Assembly (NCBI GenBank): GCA_963922235.1
Contig: CAWUIJ010000110.1
Location: forward strand, 1 to 9,394
Source of the DNA: Parvularcula sp963922235
Lineage (GTDB): Bacteria > Pseudomonadota > Alphaproteobacteria > Caulobacterales > Parvularculaceae
DNA: 9,394 bases
Direction of reading: 5' to 3'
Position numbers and translations under genes: made by a program. Shown one piece after another: positions 1 through 7,200 of the stretch (the first letter of the stretch is position 1; each line of letters starts with the position of its first letter). Under the pieces are notes generated by a model. That model made no database searches and was not told the DNA's origin. It saw only the letters and a list, made by a program, of their open reading frames with translations.

Positions 1-609
1 GCTGCTTCGATCCTCATCGCCTCGGCCATCGCGATGACCCAGGACAATCTCAAGGCGCGGCTTGCCTACTCCACCGTCAGTCAGCTGAGTTATATCACGC
101 TCGGCGCGATGCTTGCTAACCGCTTGGGGATCATTGGCGGGTCCACCCAGATTGCCGCCCATGCGCTGGGTAAGATGACCCTCTTCATGTGCGCAGGCGC
201 GATTTACACCGCCGCGCACAAGAGCCTCATCTCCGAGATGCGCGGCCTCGCGCGGGTGATGCCTTACACCTTCATCGCCTATATCATTGGCGCGTGCTCG
301 ATTATCGGTCTGCCGCCAATGGCTGGCAGCTGGCCGAAGTTCTTCCTGATGTTGGGGTCTGTCGATCGCGGTGAGCTGATCCTTTTGGGTGTGCTGATCA
401 TCTCAAGCCTGATGAACATCGTCTATCTCTTGGCTCCGGCGGTACGCGGCTTCATGGATCCGCCGCCGGACACCCAAGGCACCGAGATCGCCGAGGCTCC
501 GGCGTTCTGTTTGGTACCCGCTTGGACCACAGCGATCGGGACGGTGATCCTTTTCCTCTTCATGGGCGAACTCGTCCGCTATCTTGAACCCTTGGCGGCA
601 GGCTTATGA
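1..609 (+). CDS. Mrp/complex-I-like cation:proton antiporter membrane subunit, C-terminal part (5' partial)
   Basis: The reading frame is open from base 1, so the start lies outside the window; only about 202 C-terminal residues are seen. The fragment begins in the hallmark stretch of the NuoL/NuoM/NuoN and MrpA/MrpD superfamily, with TQDNLKARLAYSTVSQLSY, followed by HALGKMTLFMCAGA (the lysine codon is at 172-174), where the family carries a functional Lys/His in the proton path. GLPPMAGSWPKFF matches the broken-helix segment with its conserved lysine. Several hydrophobic helices continue to the end. By family, such subunits move protons across the inner membrane, coupled in Mrp complexes to Na+ or K+ efflux. 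The stop codon overlaps the next start (ATGA, 606-609), so it is in an operon with the two genes that follow. It is most like subunit D proteins of alphaproteobacterial Mrp-like clusters; NuoN/NuoM-like assignment cannot be excluded from this fragment. Confidence 0.88.
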   Translation, partial: AASILIASAIAMTQDNLKARLAYSTVSQLSYITLGAMLANRLGIIGGSTQIAAHALGKMTLFMCAGAIYTAAHKSLISEMRGLARVMPYTFIAYIIGACSIIGLPPMAGSWPKFFLMLGSVDRGELILLGVLIISSLMNIVYLLAPAVRGFMDPPPDTQGTEIAEAPAFCLVPAWTTAIGTVILFLFMGELVRYLEPLAAGL

Positions 610-902
610 GCGACGACGCACCAAAGATTCTCCCGCAAGAGCGCTCGTTCTTCGAGCAGCCGAGCACGCTCAAATGGATCTGGATCGGCGTGCCGGTGGG
701 TTGCGCCTTCTTTGGCCTGATGAATATCGTTCTGGCCTTTTTGCATAAGACCCATCCGCATTTCACGATCGATGCGTTTCCAGTCTTCTACGGCGTGGTC
801 GGATTTGTGAGCTTCTCCTTCATCGTCCTAGCAGGTCAGCATCTGCGCAAGATCCTGATGCGGCCTGAGGGTTATTATGATGGAGAGGAGGGCGAGCAAT
901 GA
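606..902 (+). CDS. Small two-helix membrane protein of the Mrp-like antiporter operon
   Basis: This 98-residue protein lies between two large antiporter subunits and overlaps both by ATGA (606-609 and 899-902), which makes it a real, translationally coupled gene. It has a hydrophilic N-terminus, a hydrophobic helix at about residues 22-46, a short loop with HKTHPHF, a second helix at about 58-78, and a basic then acidic tail (LRKILMRPEGYYDGEEGEQ). The HPHF loop and a tail of the form LRK-(I/V)-MR-x-E-x-YYD resemble, from memory, small uncharacterised proteins that accompany NuoL/MrpD-like genes in other proteobacteria. Its role is unknown; an accessory or assembly subunit of the antiporter complex is the natural inference from context. 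It is not an obvious MrpC/NuoK, MrpF or MrpG, which have a different length or helix number. Confidence 0.85.
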   Translation: MSDDAPKILPQERSFFEQPSTLKWIWIGVPVGCAFFGLMNIVLAFLHKTHPHFTIDAFPVFYGVVGFVSFSFIVLAGQHLRKILMRPEGYYDGEEGEQ

Positions 903-2659
903 TCCCGTTTCTCCCTTCAGATTTCAGCCCTGCCGTTCTTTTGATCATCGCAGGAATTCTCGCCGCCGGGGTGGGGCCAGCCGCACGCGGCATCATCGGC
1001 TTGATTGCCGTTGCGCTCAGTGGGCTGCAACTTTACGCGCTGGGTGTTGGAACGATGGAAGCGCCGGTCATTTACGGCGACACCTCAATCGCTGGCTTTG
1101 AAATCATCCCTTTGCGGATGGATAAGCTCTCGGTCATCTTCGCCACGATTTTCCATATCGCGGCACTGATCAACGTGATCTACGGATGGAGCCACGCGAA
1201 GCGGATCGAGGCCTCGATGGGCCTCATCTATGCAGGATCAGCGATCGGCGGCGCCCTCGCAGGCGACCTCATCACGCTCTTTGTCTATTGGGAGATTGCG
1301 GCCCTTTCGTCCGTTTTCATCGTCTGGGCGGGAGGAGGCCACGCCGCGTTCAAGGCCGGCATGCGCTACCTCGTGGTCCAAGTGCTCTCGGGACTTCTCC
1401 TTTTGTCAGGGATCACCGTGCATCTGATGGGCGGCGGCAGCACGGCGTTTGATGCCTTCCAACTGACCGATGAGACCGGTGTTGATCTCGCTGCGCTTCT
1501 GATCCTTTTGGCTTTCGCAATCAAAGCGGCGTTCCCACTGCTCCATACCTGGCTGCAGGACAGCTATCCCAAAGCCACCGCTGTCGGCGCAGTGCTGCTG
1601 TCCGCCTTCACAACGAAGCTCGCGATATACACCCTCGCGCGCGGCTTTGCGGGGACAGATGTCTTGATCCCCATTGGCTGTGTCATGACGGCCTTCCCGG
1701 TCTTCTTTGCCCTGATCGAAAATGATCTCCGCAAAGTGCTGGCCTACAGCCTCAACAACCAGCTCGGTTTTATGGTCTGTGCCATTGGTATAGGCACACC
1801 GCTCGCGATCAACGGTGCGGCCGGGCACGCCTTCGTTCACATCATCTATAAAGCGCTGCTCTTCATGGGCATGGGTGCAGTCCTTGTCCGTGTGGGAACG
1901 ACCAAGGCGACAGAGCTAGGCGGGCTTCACAAATCGATGCCCTGGACGACAGTCTTCACGATCATCGGGGCCATGTCGATCTCGGCGTTCCCGCTGTTTT
2001 CAGGTTTTGTCGCGAAATCGATGATCACCCTGGCCGCAGCCGAGGCGCATATGTTCTTTGCGTATCTCGTGCTTCTCTTCGCAAGCGCCGGTGTCCTTGA
2101 ACACTCAGGGATCAAAATTCCGTACTTTGCGTTTTTTGCCCATGACCGTTTCGCACCGTCCAACACGGGGCACGCCCGCCCAGAAGAGGCACCAAGACCC
2201 ATGCTGATCGCCATGGGCATCGCAGCATTCCTGTGCATCTTGGTGGGAGTCTATCCGCCGATCCTCTACGGCCTTTTGCCTTATGAGACGGATTACCATG
2301 CCTATACGGGCGAGCATGTCGCAACGCAGATGCAGCTGCTGCTCTTCGCTATTCTCGCCTTCATGCTTCTGGTCCGCTTCAAGCTCTATCCAGACGAGGT
2401 TCGTTCGGTGAACCTTGATGTGGACTGGCTCTGGCGTGTACCTGGTCAGAAGGCGCTGATGGGCGCGGTGCACGGCGTTGCCGCCGTCTGGCACGTGCTC
2501 TGGCACGTGATCCAGAACCTGGTCGCAAACGTTATGCGTTGGCTTTATGCCACCCATGGCCCGTCGGGTGTCATCGCGCGGAACTGGGCCGTGGGCTACA
2601 CAGCGCTAACGACAGCCGTGGTGCTCGCCGCAGTGCTGCTTGGGGTGCTCTTCACCTAA
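899..2659 (+). CDS. Mrp/NuoL-like proton-conducting antiporter subunit D homologue
   Basis: This 586-residue polytopic inner-membrane protein belongs to the proton-conducting antiporter superfamily shared by complex I (NuoL/M/N) and Mrp antiporters. The key charged residues are visible: Glu132 in FVYWEIAALSS (TM5 glutamate), Lys209 in FAIKAAFPLLHTWLQD (TM7 lysine), Lys240 in TTKLAIYTLARG, DLRKVLAYSLNNQLGFM at about 276-292, His310/His314/Lys318 in HAFVHIIYKALLFMG, and Lys373 in SGFVAKSMI. The later HSGIKIPYFAFFAHD and NLDVDWLWR stretches are typical of the group annotated as Na+/H+ antiporter subunit D. Known family role is proton translocation coupled to cation export. The start is fixed by overlap with the preceding stop and by a strong AGGAGGG Shine-Dalgarno at 886-892, inside the upstream gene. 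It is the last gene of the operon: about 200 non-coding bases follow. The transported cation cannot be told from sequence. Confidence 0.92.
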   Translation: MIPFLPSDFSPAVLLIIAGILAAGVGPAARGIIGLIAVALSGLQLYALGVGTMEAPVIYGDTSIAGFEIIPLRMDKLSVIFATIFHIAALINVIYGWSHAKRIEASMGLIYAGSAIGGALAGDLITLFVYWEIAALSSVFIVWAGGGHAAFKAGMRYLVVQVLSGLLLLSGITVHLMGGGSTAFDAFQLTDETGVDLAALLILLAFAIKAAFPLLHTWLQDSYPKATAVGAVLLSAFTTKLAIYTLARGFAGTDVLIPIGCVMTAFPVFFALIENDLRKVLAYSLNNQLGFMVCAIGIGTPLAINGAAGHAFVHIIYKALLFMGMGAVLVRVGTTKATELGGLHKSMPWTTVFTIIGAMSISAFPLFSGFVAKSMITLAAAEAHMFFAYLVLLFASAGVLEHSGIKIPYFAFFAHDRFAPSNTGHARPEEAPRPMLIAMGIAAFLCILVGVYPPILYGLLPYETDYHAYTGEHVATQMQLLLFAILAFMLLVRFKLYPDEVRSVNLDVDWLWRVPGQKALMGAVHGVAAVWHVLWHVIQNLVANVMRWLYATHGPSGVIARNWAVGYTALTTAVVLAAVLLGVLFT

Positions 2660-2866
2660 AGATGCCGCCGCGGACCACAACGGTGACAAAAGTTGACAAC
2701 ATTTTCGCTCTATGTCGCTTGTTCAAACCGGGTCGTGGTTGCGTAGCAGCGCGGTGCGTTTAATCCATAGGGCAGGCGCTTCAGCATCTCGGGCAGATCC
2801 TCAACCGATCGCCGGGGAGCGGTCGACCGGGCGAATAAGGCACTGCAATTGACGTCCTTCACCGAG
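2660..2866. other. Spacer between antiporter operon and two-component genes
   Basis: I see no convincing gene in these 207 bases. The first part carries a short direct repeat, TGACAA at 2684-2689 and again at 2694-2699, exactly one helical turn (10 bases) apart, with a TTGACA hexamer at 2693-2698 that resembles a -35 box; no good -10 box lies at 16-18 bases from it. A minus-strand open frame crosses 2710-2964, but its N-terminal part is merely antisense to the regulator and the rest matches nothing I recognise. No clear intrinsic terminator follows the antiporter operon. Confidence 0.5.
2684..2699 (+). promoter_or_regulatory. Possible regulator-binding direct repeat / -35 region
   Basis: TGACAA occurs twice with a 10-base repeat distance, and the second copy is part of TTGACA. 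OmpR/PhoB-type regulators commonly bind direct repeats 10-11 bases apart, and the gene about 170 bases downstream is of this type, so autoregulation of the two-component pair is conceivable. A repeat this short can occur by chance and no -10 element is evident, so this is a weak call. Confidence 0.2.
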
Positions 2867-3629
2867 ATGTAGCACGATCGCGGAAGTCCTGCTGAGCTTA
2901 GCCAGCACACCAATTTCCGACTGCTGATCGTCGATGACGACTTTGATATCCGCCAAAGCCTCACCCAATATTTTCGTCAGTCCGGGTTTCAAGTTGAGCT
3001 CGCTTGCAACGCAGCAGAAGCGAGGGCTCAAATGAGGGAGTGTGCACCCGACTTAGTGCTGCTCGACATCATAATGCCAGGCGAAGATGGAATGAGCCTT
3101 GGCCACGATCTCGCTCATTCCTATAGCTTCCCGATCATTTTCCTCAGCGCCATGGTCGAGGATCGTGATCGGATCAAAGGACTCGAGATCGGTGCGAGCG
3201 ATTACGTCTGCAAACCGTTTAACCCTAAAGAGCCTCTAGCACGTGTACGAATTGCTCTCCGCGCCACTGCAAAGCATGATGATCCGGCAACCCAGAGCGA
3301 ACCCAACCGAACCTATCGATTTGATTGTTGGTCGTTCGATACAGCGCGCCGCATTCTCACGCGTCAGGACGGCGTGGTCTGCCCTGTGAGCAACAAAGAG
3401 TTCCACCTTCTTAAGGCCTTCGTAGAACGGCGTCAGATCGTTCTGTCACGGGATAGACTTCTCGAGCTCACCCTACGGGGGGCGTGCAGGCGTTTTCTAT
3501 AGGATAATCGACGGCCTAATACGCCGCATACGCCGTATAATAGAAAGAATCCCGAGAAAGCCGCAGATCATCAAGACCGTACACGGCGGCGGTTATGTCT
3601 TTACTCCAGAAGTTCAGGTCATGTCATGA
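2867..3629 (+). pseudogene. OmpR/PhoB-family response regulator, disrupted by a 5' stop and a 3' frameshift
   Basis: The receiver domain is well preserved: FRLLIVDDD at 2915-2941, DIRQSL, the phospho-accepting Asp at codon 3065 in LVLLDIIMPGEDG, Ser in IIFLSA, and Lys in DYVCKPF. A winged-helix DNA-binding domain follows (YRFDCWSFD, SNKEFHLLKAF, LSRDRLLELT). Two lesions are seen. The only plausible start, ATG at 2867, is followed at once by TAG (2870-2872), and no ATG, GTG or TTG occurs in frame before the receiver; a start at 3032 would lose the acidic pocket. The frame then stops at 3500-3502, but the C-terminus continues in the next frame from about 3483 as RAGVFYRIIDGLIRRIRR... KTVHGGGYVF, ending at TGA 3627-3629. 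Removing one G from the six at 3477-3482 restores it, giving about 253 residues. The restored stop overlaps the kinase start by ATGA, as expected of an intact operon. TAG could derive from CAG by one C-to-T change. Pseudogene is most likely; sequencing error at the G run is possible. Confidence 0.8.
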
Positions 3630-5020
3630 TCCCAAGTTGGAACACGATGACAGGGCGCTTCATCGTTCTTCTGATGACAGCACTCATGACAACGACTTTC
3701 ATTGTTTCATTCACTATACAGCAGAATTTTGATTCTCTCGTTATACGCTCGATGAAGGTCACGCAGCTGACCAACGCCTCCCATGCGCTCCGGCGGATTG
3801 AGGCATCAGATCTTATCGAAACCCTTCTTGGCGGATCGGCGGCAACGTCCCCGGTTTTAGCGGCTTGGGGTTCGAGCACCCCGACTGAGTTCGATGGAGC
3901 GGCACGAGACCTCGAAACGGAGAGGCGGCTGAAACGGCAGTTGGGTTTGTCGTCGGAGGAGTCCGTGCGGGCATGGTCTGTCAGTTGGGATGCGTGGTCG
4001 ATGGAGCAGATCCCGACTGAAGCTTTCCGCAACGAGGCACCATCGACCGTCGGTCTCTTCCATGCCGCTATCCTCTCACAAGACGGCGAATGGCTTAATG
4101 TCGTCGTCCGTCCTCGCCCTCAGTTTTGGCCGATTTCACCGTCTGTCCTTGCTCCCCTGATCTTTGCGTTTTTCTTGGTCATGATTTCTTCGACTTTTGC
4201 CGCAACGCATATAGCAAGACCATTCCGAACCCTGACGGAAAGTGCTGAGCGTTTAGCGAACGGGATGAGCCATGAGCCGCTTGAGACCGTAGGGCCCGAT
4301 GATGTGAGACGAGCCCAGACAGCGTTCAATGTCATGGCGTCTCGCTTGCAGTCGACTCTCTTGAGCCAACGCACGCTTTTAGCCGCCATCGGACACGGCC
4401 TCAGGACGCCTATCACGTCCTTCCGTACCAGCACGGAAGTGCTGGCAGATGGTGAAGAGCGAGACCCTATGATCCGTGCACTTGATGAGTTGCAAAACCT
4501 GACAGAAGCCGCACTTGAGGCTGCTTCCAGCGGACAGCTGGGTGATCACTCCGAGCGAATTGATGCGAAGTGTCTAGTCCTCGCGGTCTGTGACGACCTT
4601 GCTGACTTAGGACACGATGTGTCGTTTGCTGATACCAACCTCCAAGCGGTCATTCTTGGAAAAGCCGATCAACTGTCCCGAGCGATCAGGAATGTGATTG
4701 AAAACGCTGTTCACTATGGAGATTCTGCGCGCGTCGAGTTGGCGGTCGAACAAGAGGTCTGCTTATTCACGGTGAGCGACAACGGTCCCGGCGTTCCTGA
4801 TGCTGAACATGAACGCATATTCGAACCTTTTGTCAGGCTTGAATCCTCGCGATCTAAACAGACCGGCGGTCACGGCCTCGGCCTCTATATCGCAGCCAAC
4901 ACAATCGTCGCCCATGGCGGAAAGGTGGCCCTTAAAAATCTCGAGCCGCGGGGAATGCAAGTGATCACCACACTGCCTCTTTTTGAAAGTTCAGCGCACA
5001 TTGAGTCGTGTGGAACCTAG
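3626..5020 (+). CDS. Sensor histidine kinase (HAMP, HisKA, HATPase_c)
   Basis: This is a 464-residue inner-membrane sensor kinase. Predicted order: TM1 at about 12-31, a periplasmic sensor region at about 32-171 with no domain I recognise, TM2 at about 173-193, HAMP at about 194-246, dimerisation/phosphoacceptor helix with His257 (AAIGHGLRTPITS), and an ATPase domain with N-box RNVIENAVHYG (Asn360), G1 box DNGPGV (385-390), F-box IFEPFVRLESSR and G2 box GGHGLGLYIA (414-423). Normally the phosphoacceptor His is followed by Asp or Glu (SHDLRTP); here it is Gly258, so kinase or phosphatase activity may be altered. The start overlaps the stop of the repaired regulator frame (ATGA, 3626-3629), pairing the two as a two-component operon. 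Since the regulator is broken, this kinase either lacks its cognate partner, phosphorylates another regulator, or is drifting. Ligand unknown. A nearby ATG at 3647 is a possible alternative start. Confidence 0.9.
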   Translation: MIPSWNTMTGRFIVLLMTALMTTTFIVSFTIQQNFDSLVIRSMKVTQLTNASHALRRIEASDLIETLLGGSAATSPVLAAWGSSTPTEFDGAARDLETERRLKRQLGLSSEESVRAWSVSWDAWSMEQIPTEAFRNEAPSTVGLFHAAILSQDGEWLNVVVRPRPQFWPISPSVLAPLIFAFFLVMISSTFAATHIARPFRTLTESAERLANGMSHEPLETVGPDDVRRAQTAFNVMASRLQSTLLSQRTLLAAIGHGLRTPITSFRTSTEVLADGEERDPMIRALDELQNLTEAALEAASSGQLGDHSERIDAKCLVLAVCDDLADLGHDVSFADTNLQAVILGKADQLSRAIRNVIENAVHYGDSARVELAVEQEVCLFTVSDNGPGVPDAEHERIFEPFVRLESSRSKQTGGHGLGLYIAANTIVAHGGKVALKNLEPRGMQVITTLPLFESSAHIESCGT

Positions 5021-5062
5021 AAATGGTCATCCAAACCCGTGAATAAGCATTCCTAAATGAAA

Positions 5063-5080
5063 CGATTTTAATCGCTTTTT
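5063..5080 (+). terminator. Weak terminator-like hairpin after the kinase gene
   Basis: CGATT at 5063-5067 can pair with AATCG at 5070-5074, followed by a run of five T at 5076-5080. The stem is short, AT-rich and leaves almost no loop unless the innermost pairs open, so it would be a poor terminator. It lies about 40 bases after the kinase stop, the expected place. Confidence 0.25.
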
Positions 5081-5155
5081 ATCCGTGTACCTTTTTGCAA
5101 GACCTAGCCCGATGACAAACCGACACAACATCAGTCCGTTACCTCCCTCCTGAAG

Positions 5156-5185
5156 CGCGCGGGCCGCCTTTCGCGCGATGAAAGG
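5156..5185 (+). promoter_or_regulatory. Two mutually exclusive leader hairpins over the ribosome binding site
   Basis: CGCGCG at 5156-5161 can pair with CGCGCG at 5172-5177. Alternatively CCTTTC at 5167-5172 pairs with GAAAGG at 5180-5185 (six pairs, seven-base loop), which buries part of the Shine-Dalgarno AAGGGAG (5182-5188) of the exported hydrolase. The two stems share base 5172 and interleave, so only one can form at a time. This is a switch-like arrangement in principle; regulation is inferred, not shown. Confidence 0.3.
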
Positions 5186-5194
5186 GAGAACGTC

Positions 5195-7144
5195 ATGAGA
5201 AGACATCTACGGCTGACCGCAGCGTTGACGGCGAACTTGGGTCTATTTTTTGCTCCGACTGCAGCCAATGCAGCAGAAGCGTTCACAGGACTGGGTTCGA
5301 GTCAAACTGCGCAATCCGGACCAATCGCAAAGAAGCAAGACGCGAGGCAAGCCCAACGACGACTTGCTTTCTTGGCGGGCGTCGAAACCGCCCAACGCAG
5401 CGATTGTCACTTACCGGAAGACGAAATTGAGATTTTAACCTCCGCCTCGGGTGTTGAATTTGTTAGGACGCCCGAGAGCTGCTTTCACAATTTACGGGGT
5501 TACCGGTTCGACTCGAAATATGTTGAGGTCGACGGCCTGCAAATGCATTACCTTGACGATGGTCCCACGACCGGTCCCGTGGTGTTGATGCTACACGGCG
5601 AACCAACGTGGTCCTACCTTTATCGAGATATGATCCCCCAACTGAGCAGTATGGGCTACCGAGTAATCGTGCCAAATCTCATTGGTATGGGGAAATCAGT
5701 TAAGCCGATTGACCCAAACCTACACCAAATTGACCAACACGTTCAGTGGCTTCGGACTCTCATGGCGACGCTGAACTTGACGGACGTCAATCTCGTTCTC
5801 CATGACTGGGGCGGGCAAATCGGCCTGCGTGTAGCAGGGAGCATTCCCGAGCAGACAGACCGAATTGTAGCTCTTAACACGGACTTTTCATTCTACTATC
5901 CCGGTCAAAATCCCTTTCAACAGCCAAGCTTTGAAGTGGATGATGCGTTAACTGACGTCGACGCAAAATCGTTTCTTCAAAGCCGATCGGAAGATCCTGT
6001 TGTCGCTTATCAGCAATTGATTTACTACGCTTCCTCCCACCCGGATCTCACCGCGAGTGAATTTGTGGAAGCGGGCTCGGCGAAAGTCCTGTTTGAAGGC
6101 GAGCTCGCAGCTTATAATGCTCCGTATCCGAGCCAAATCTATAAGGCTGCTATTCGAGCCTTCCCGGCGATGATTGTTGGGGAAGAGCTGCAAAGTCACT
6201 CGGCATGGAACACACTGGGGACTTATAGGAACCCGTTCTTGTTCCTCGCAGGGGAATTCGATCCCAATCAAGGAAGCGTTGAGAACCAAGACAAGTGGAT
6301 CAACTACGTTCCGGGAGCGGAGGGATACAATCACCGCCGGTACAAAGCGGGCCACTCTATTCAAGAAGACTCAGGCCTCGCTGTTGCTCGCCAGATCGGT
6401 CGCTTCATCGCGAACGCGCCAACGGGTAAGACACCGGTCGGCGGTGGTCCCGCGTTCAACAATCGAACGTGTGAGCTCATCCTCGTGAAGGACTTTAATC
6501 CGCCTAACAATGGTGAAGTCTGGGGAACATCCGGTCTGAATGGTTGTCCTCAAGAAGAGTGGGATGCGCTCGACCTGGAAGCGCTTGCGGTCGAATTCAA
6601 TGTGGTTGAAATTCGACCAAATGGTCCGTTCTATCCTGTTGCTGACAACTTGGTCGACAACAGTGTCCTGAACGGAAAACAGTCAAGTCAGCCATCCAAT
6701 GGCGATCCAACCGGCGGAGGCCCTTCGCAGATTGAGATCCGCAATTACGGTGGCGTTGAAATGCGCTTGCTTGCGACATCGAGCGTCAACGATGGCCCTG
6801 CTGAGGAATCCGAGCGCTTTGGAGCCAGTATCACGTTCCGTACCAATACGTGGATCTATGCTCCAGGTCGAAGGATCTTCGAGCTCCAAGATCCAGAAGG
6901 GAAGCGGTATGTGATGCAAACGCGGTCCAACCAAATTGATCCGGACTTGTCCTATGAGGATTTGGAAACATTGGGCGATCGTTTGACGCCCCCCGAAGGC
7001 TGGACATACCGCAGCTATGTCACAGAGCAACAATTCCTCGTACCGACGGATAACGGCGAAGCGACTGTTCTTGAGGACAACTTCCTCAACACCTACCAAC
7101 AGATCCCTACGACCACCACCCAACAGGTCCCTCCCGCGCCCTAA
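5195..7144 (+). CDS. Exported haloalkane-dehalogenase-like alpha/beta hydrolase with an extra C-terminal domain
   Basis: This 649-residue protein begins with a Sec signal peptide (MRRHLRLTAA..., likely cut after ANA near residue 26). Residues about 88-405 form an alpha/beta-hydrolase domain closest, by eye, to subfamily-I haloalkane dehalogenases such as DhlA: RTPESCFHNLRGY, HGEPTWSYLYR (134-144), nucleophile Asp204 in LHDWGGQIG with Trp205 beside it, acid Asp356 in AGEFDPNQG, and His387 in AGHSIQED. Such enzymes hydrolyse carbon-halogen bonds to alcohols. The second halide-binding cap Trp of DhlA is not evident, so substrate is uncertain and another hydrolase activity is possible. Residues about 420-640 form a separate domain (SGLNGCPQEEW, GRRIFELQDPEGKRYVMQ, LGDRLTPPEGWTYRS, ATVLEDNFLNTYQ) resembling stand-alone secreted proteins of unknown function that I recall from other bacteria. 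Paired cysteines (71/96 and 426/451) suit an exported protein. The tail is Thr/Gln/Pro-rich. AAGGGAG at 5182-5188 fixes the start. Characterised dehalogenases of this family are single-domain and about 300 residues. Confidence 0.88.
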   Translation: MRRHLRLTAALTANLGLFFAPTAANAAEAFTGLGSSQTAQSGPIAKKQDARQAQRRLAFLAGVETAQRSDCHLPEDEIEILTSASGVEFVRTPESCFHNLRGYRFDSKYVEVDGLQMHYLDDGPTTGPVVLMLHGEPTWSYLYRDMIPQLSSMGYRVIVPNLIGMGKSVKPIDPNLHQIDQHVQWLRTLMATLNLTDVNLVLHDWGGQIGLRVAGSIPEQTDRIVALNTDFSFYYPGQNPFQQPSFEVDDALTDVDAKSFLQSRSEDPVVAYQQLIYYASSHPDLTASEFVEAGSAKVLFEGELAAYNAPYPSQIYKAAIRAFPAMIVGEELQSHSAWNTLGTYRNPFLFLAGEFDPNQGSVENQDKWINYVPGAEGYNHRRYKAGHSIQEDSGLAVARQIGRFIANAPTGKTPVGGGPAFNNRTCELILVKDFNPPNNGEVWGTSGLNGCPQEEWDALDLEALAVEFNVVEIRPNGPFYPVADNLVDNSVLNGKQSSQPSNGDPTGGGPSQIEIRNYGGVEMRLLATSSVNDGPAEESERFGASITFRTNTWIYAPGRRIFELQDPEGKRYVMQTRSNQIDPDLSYEDLETLGDRLTPPEGWTYRSYVTEQQFLVPTDNGEATVLEDNFLNTYQQIPTTTTQQVPPAP

Positions 7145-7157
7145 GGACGGGACTTGG

Positions 7158-7197
7158 GACGGTGGTTGTGTAGTGCGAGAACGTCGCAACCACCGTC
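7158..7197. repeat. Perfect 11-bp inverted repeat (hairpin 1)
   Basis: GACGGTGGTTG at 7158-7168 is exactly complementary to CAACCACCGTC at 7187-7197, with an 18-base loop. Inside, TGCGA (7174-7178) can pair with TCGCA (7184-7188), so the hairpin could extend as a bulged double stem. It begins 14 bases after the hydrolase stop codon. No T run follows, so it is not a classic intrinsic terminator. Confidence 0.85.
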
Positions 7198-7200
7198 GAA

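Noticed and set aside
1406..1840. Minus-strand open frame of 144 codons inside the antiporter subunit
   Set aside because: It lies entirely antisense to conserved channel motifs and has no recognisable domain or ribosome binding site.
2710..2964. Minus-strand open frame of 84 codons that could be a transposase remnant
   Set aside because: Its first half is antisense to the well-preserved receiver domain, and the rest shows no motif I can tie to a transposase or other family.
3470..3502. Programmed ribosomal frameshift in the regulator
   Set aside because: A +1 shift at a G run lacks a recognised stimulatory context, and the gene also has a stop right after its start codon, so decay or sequencing error is simpler.
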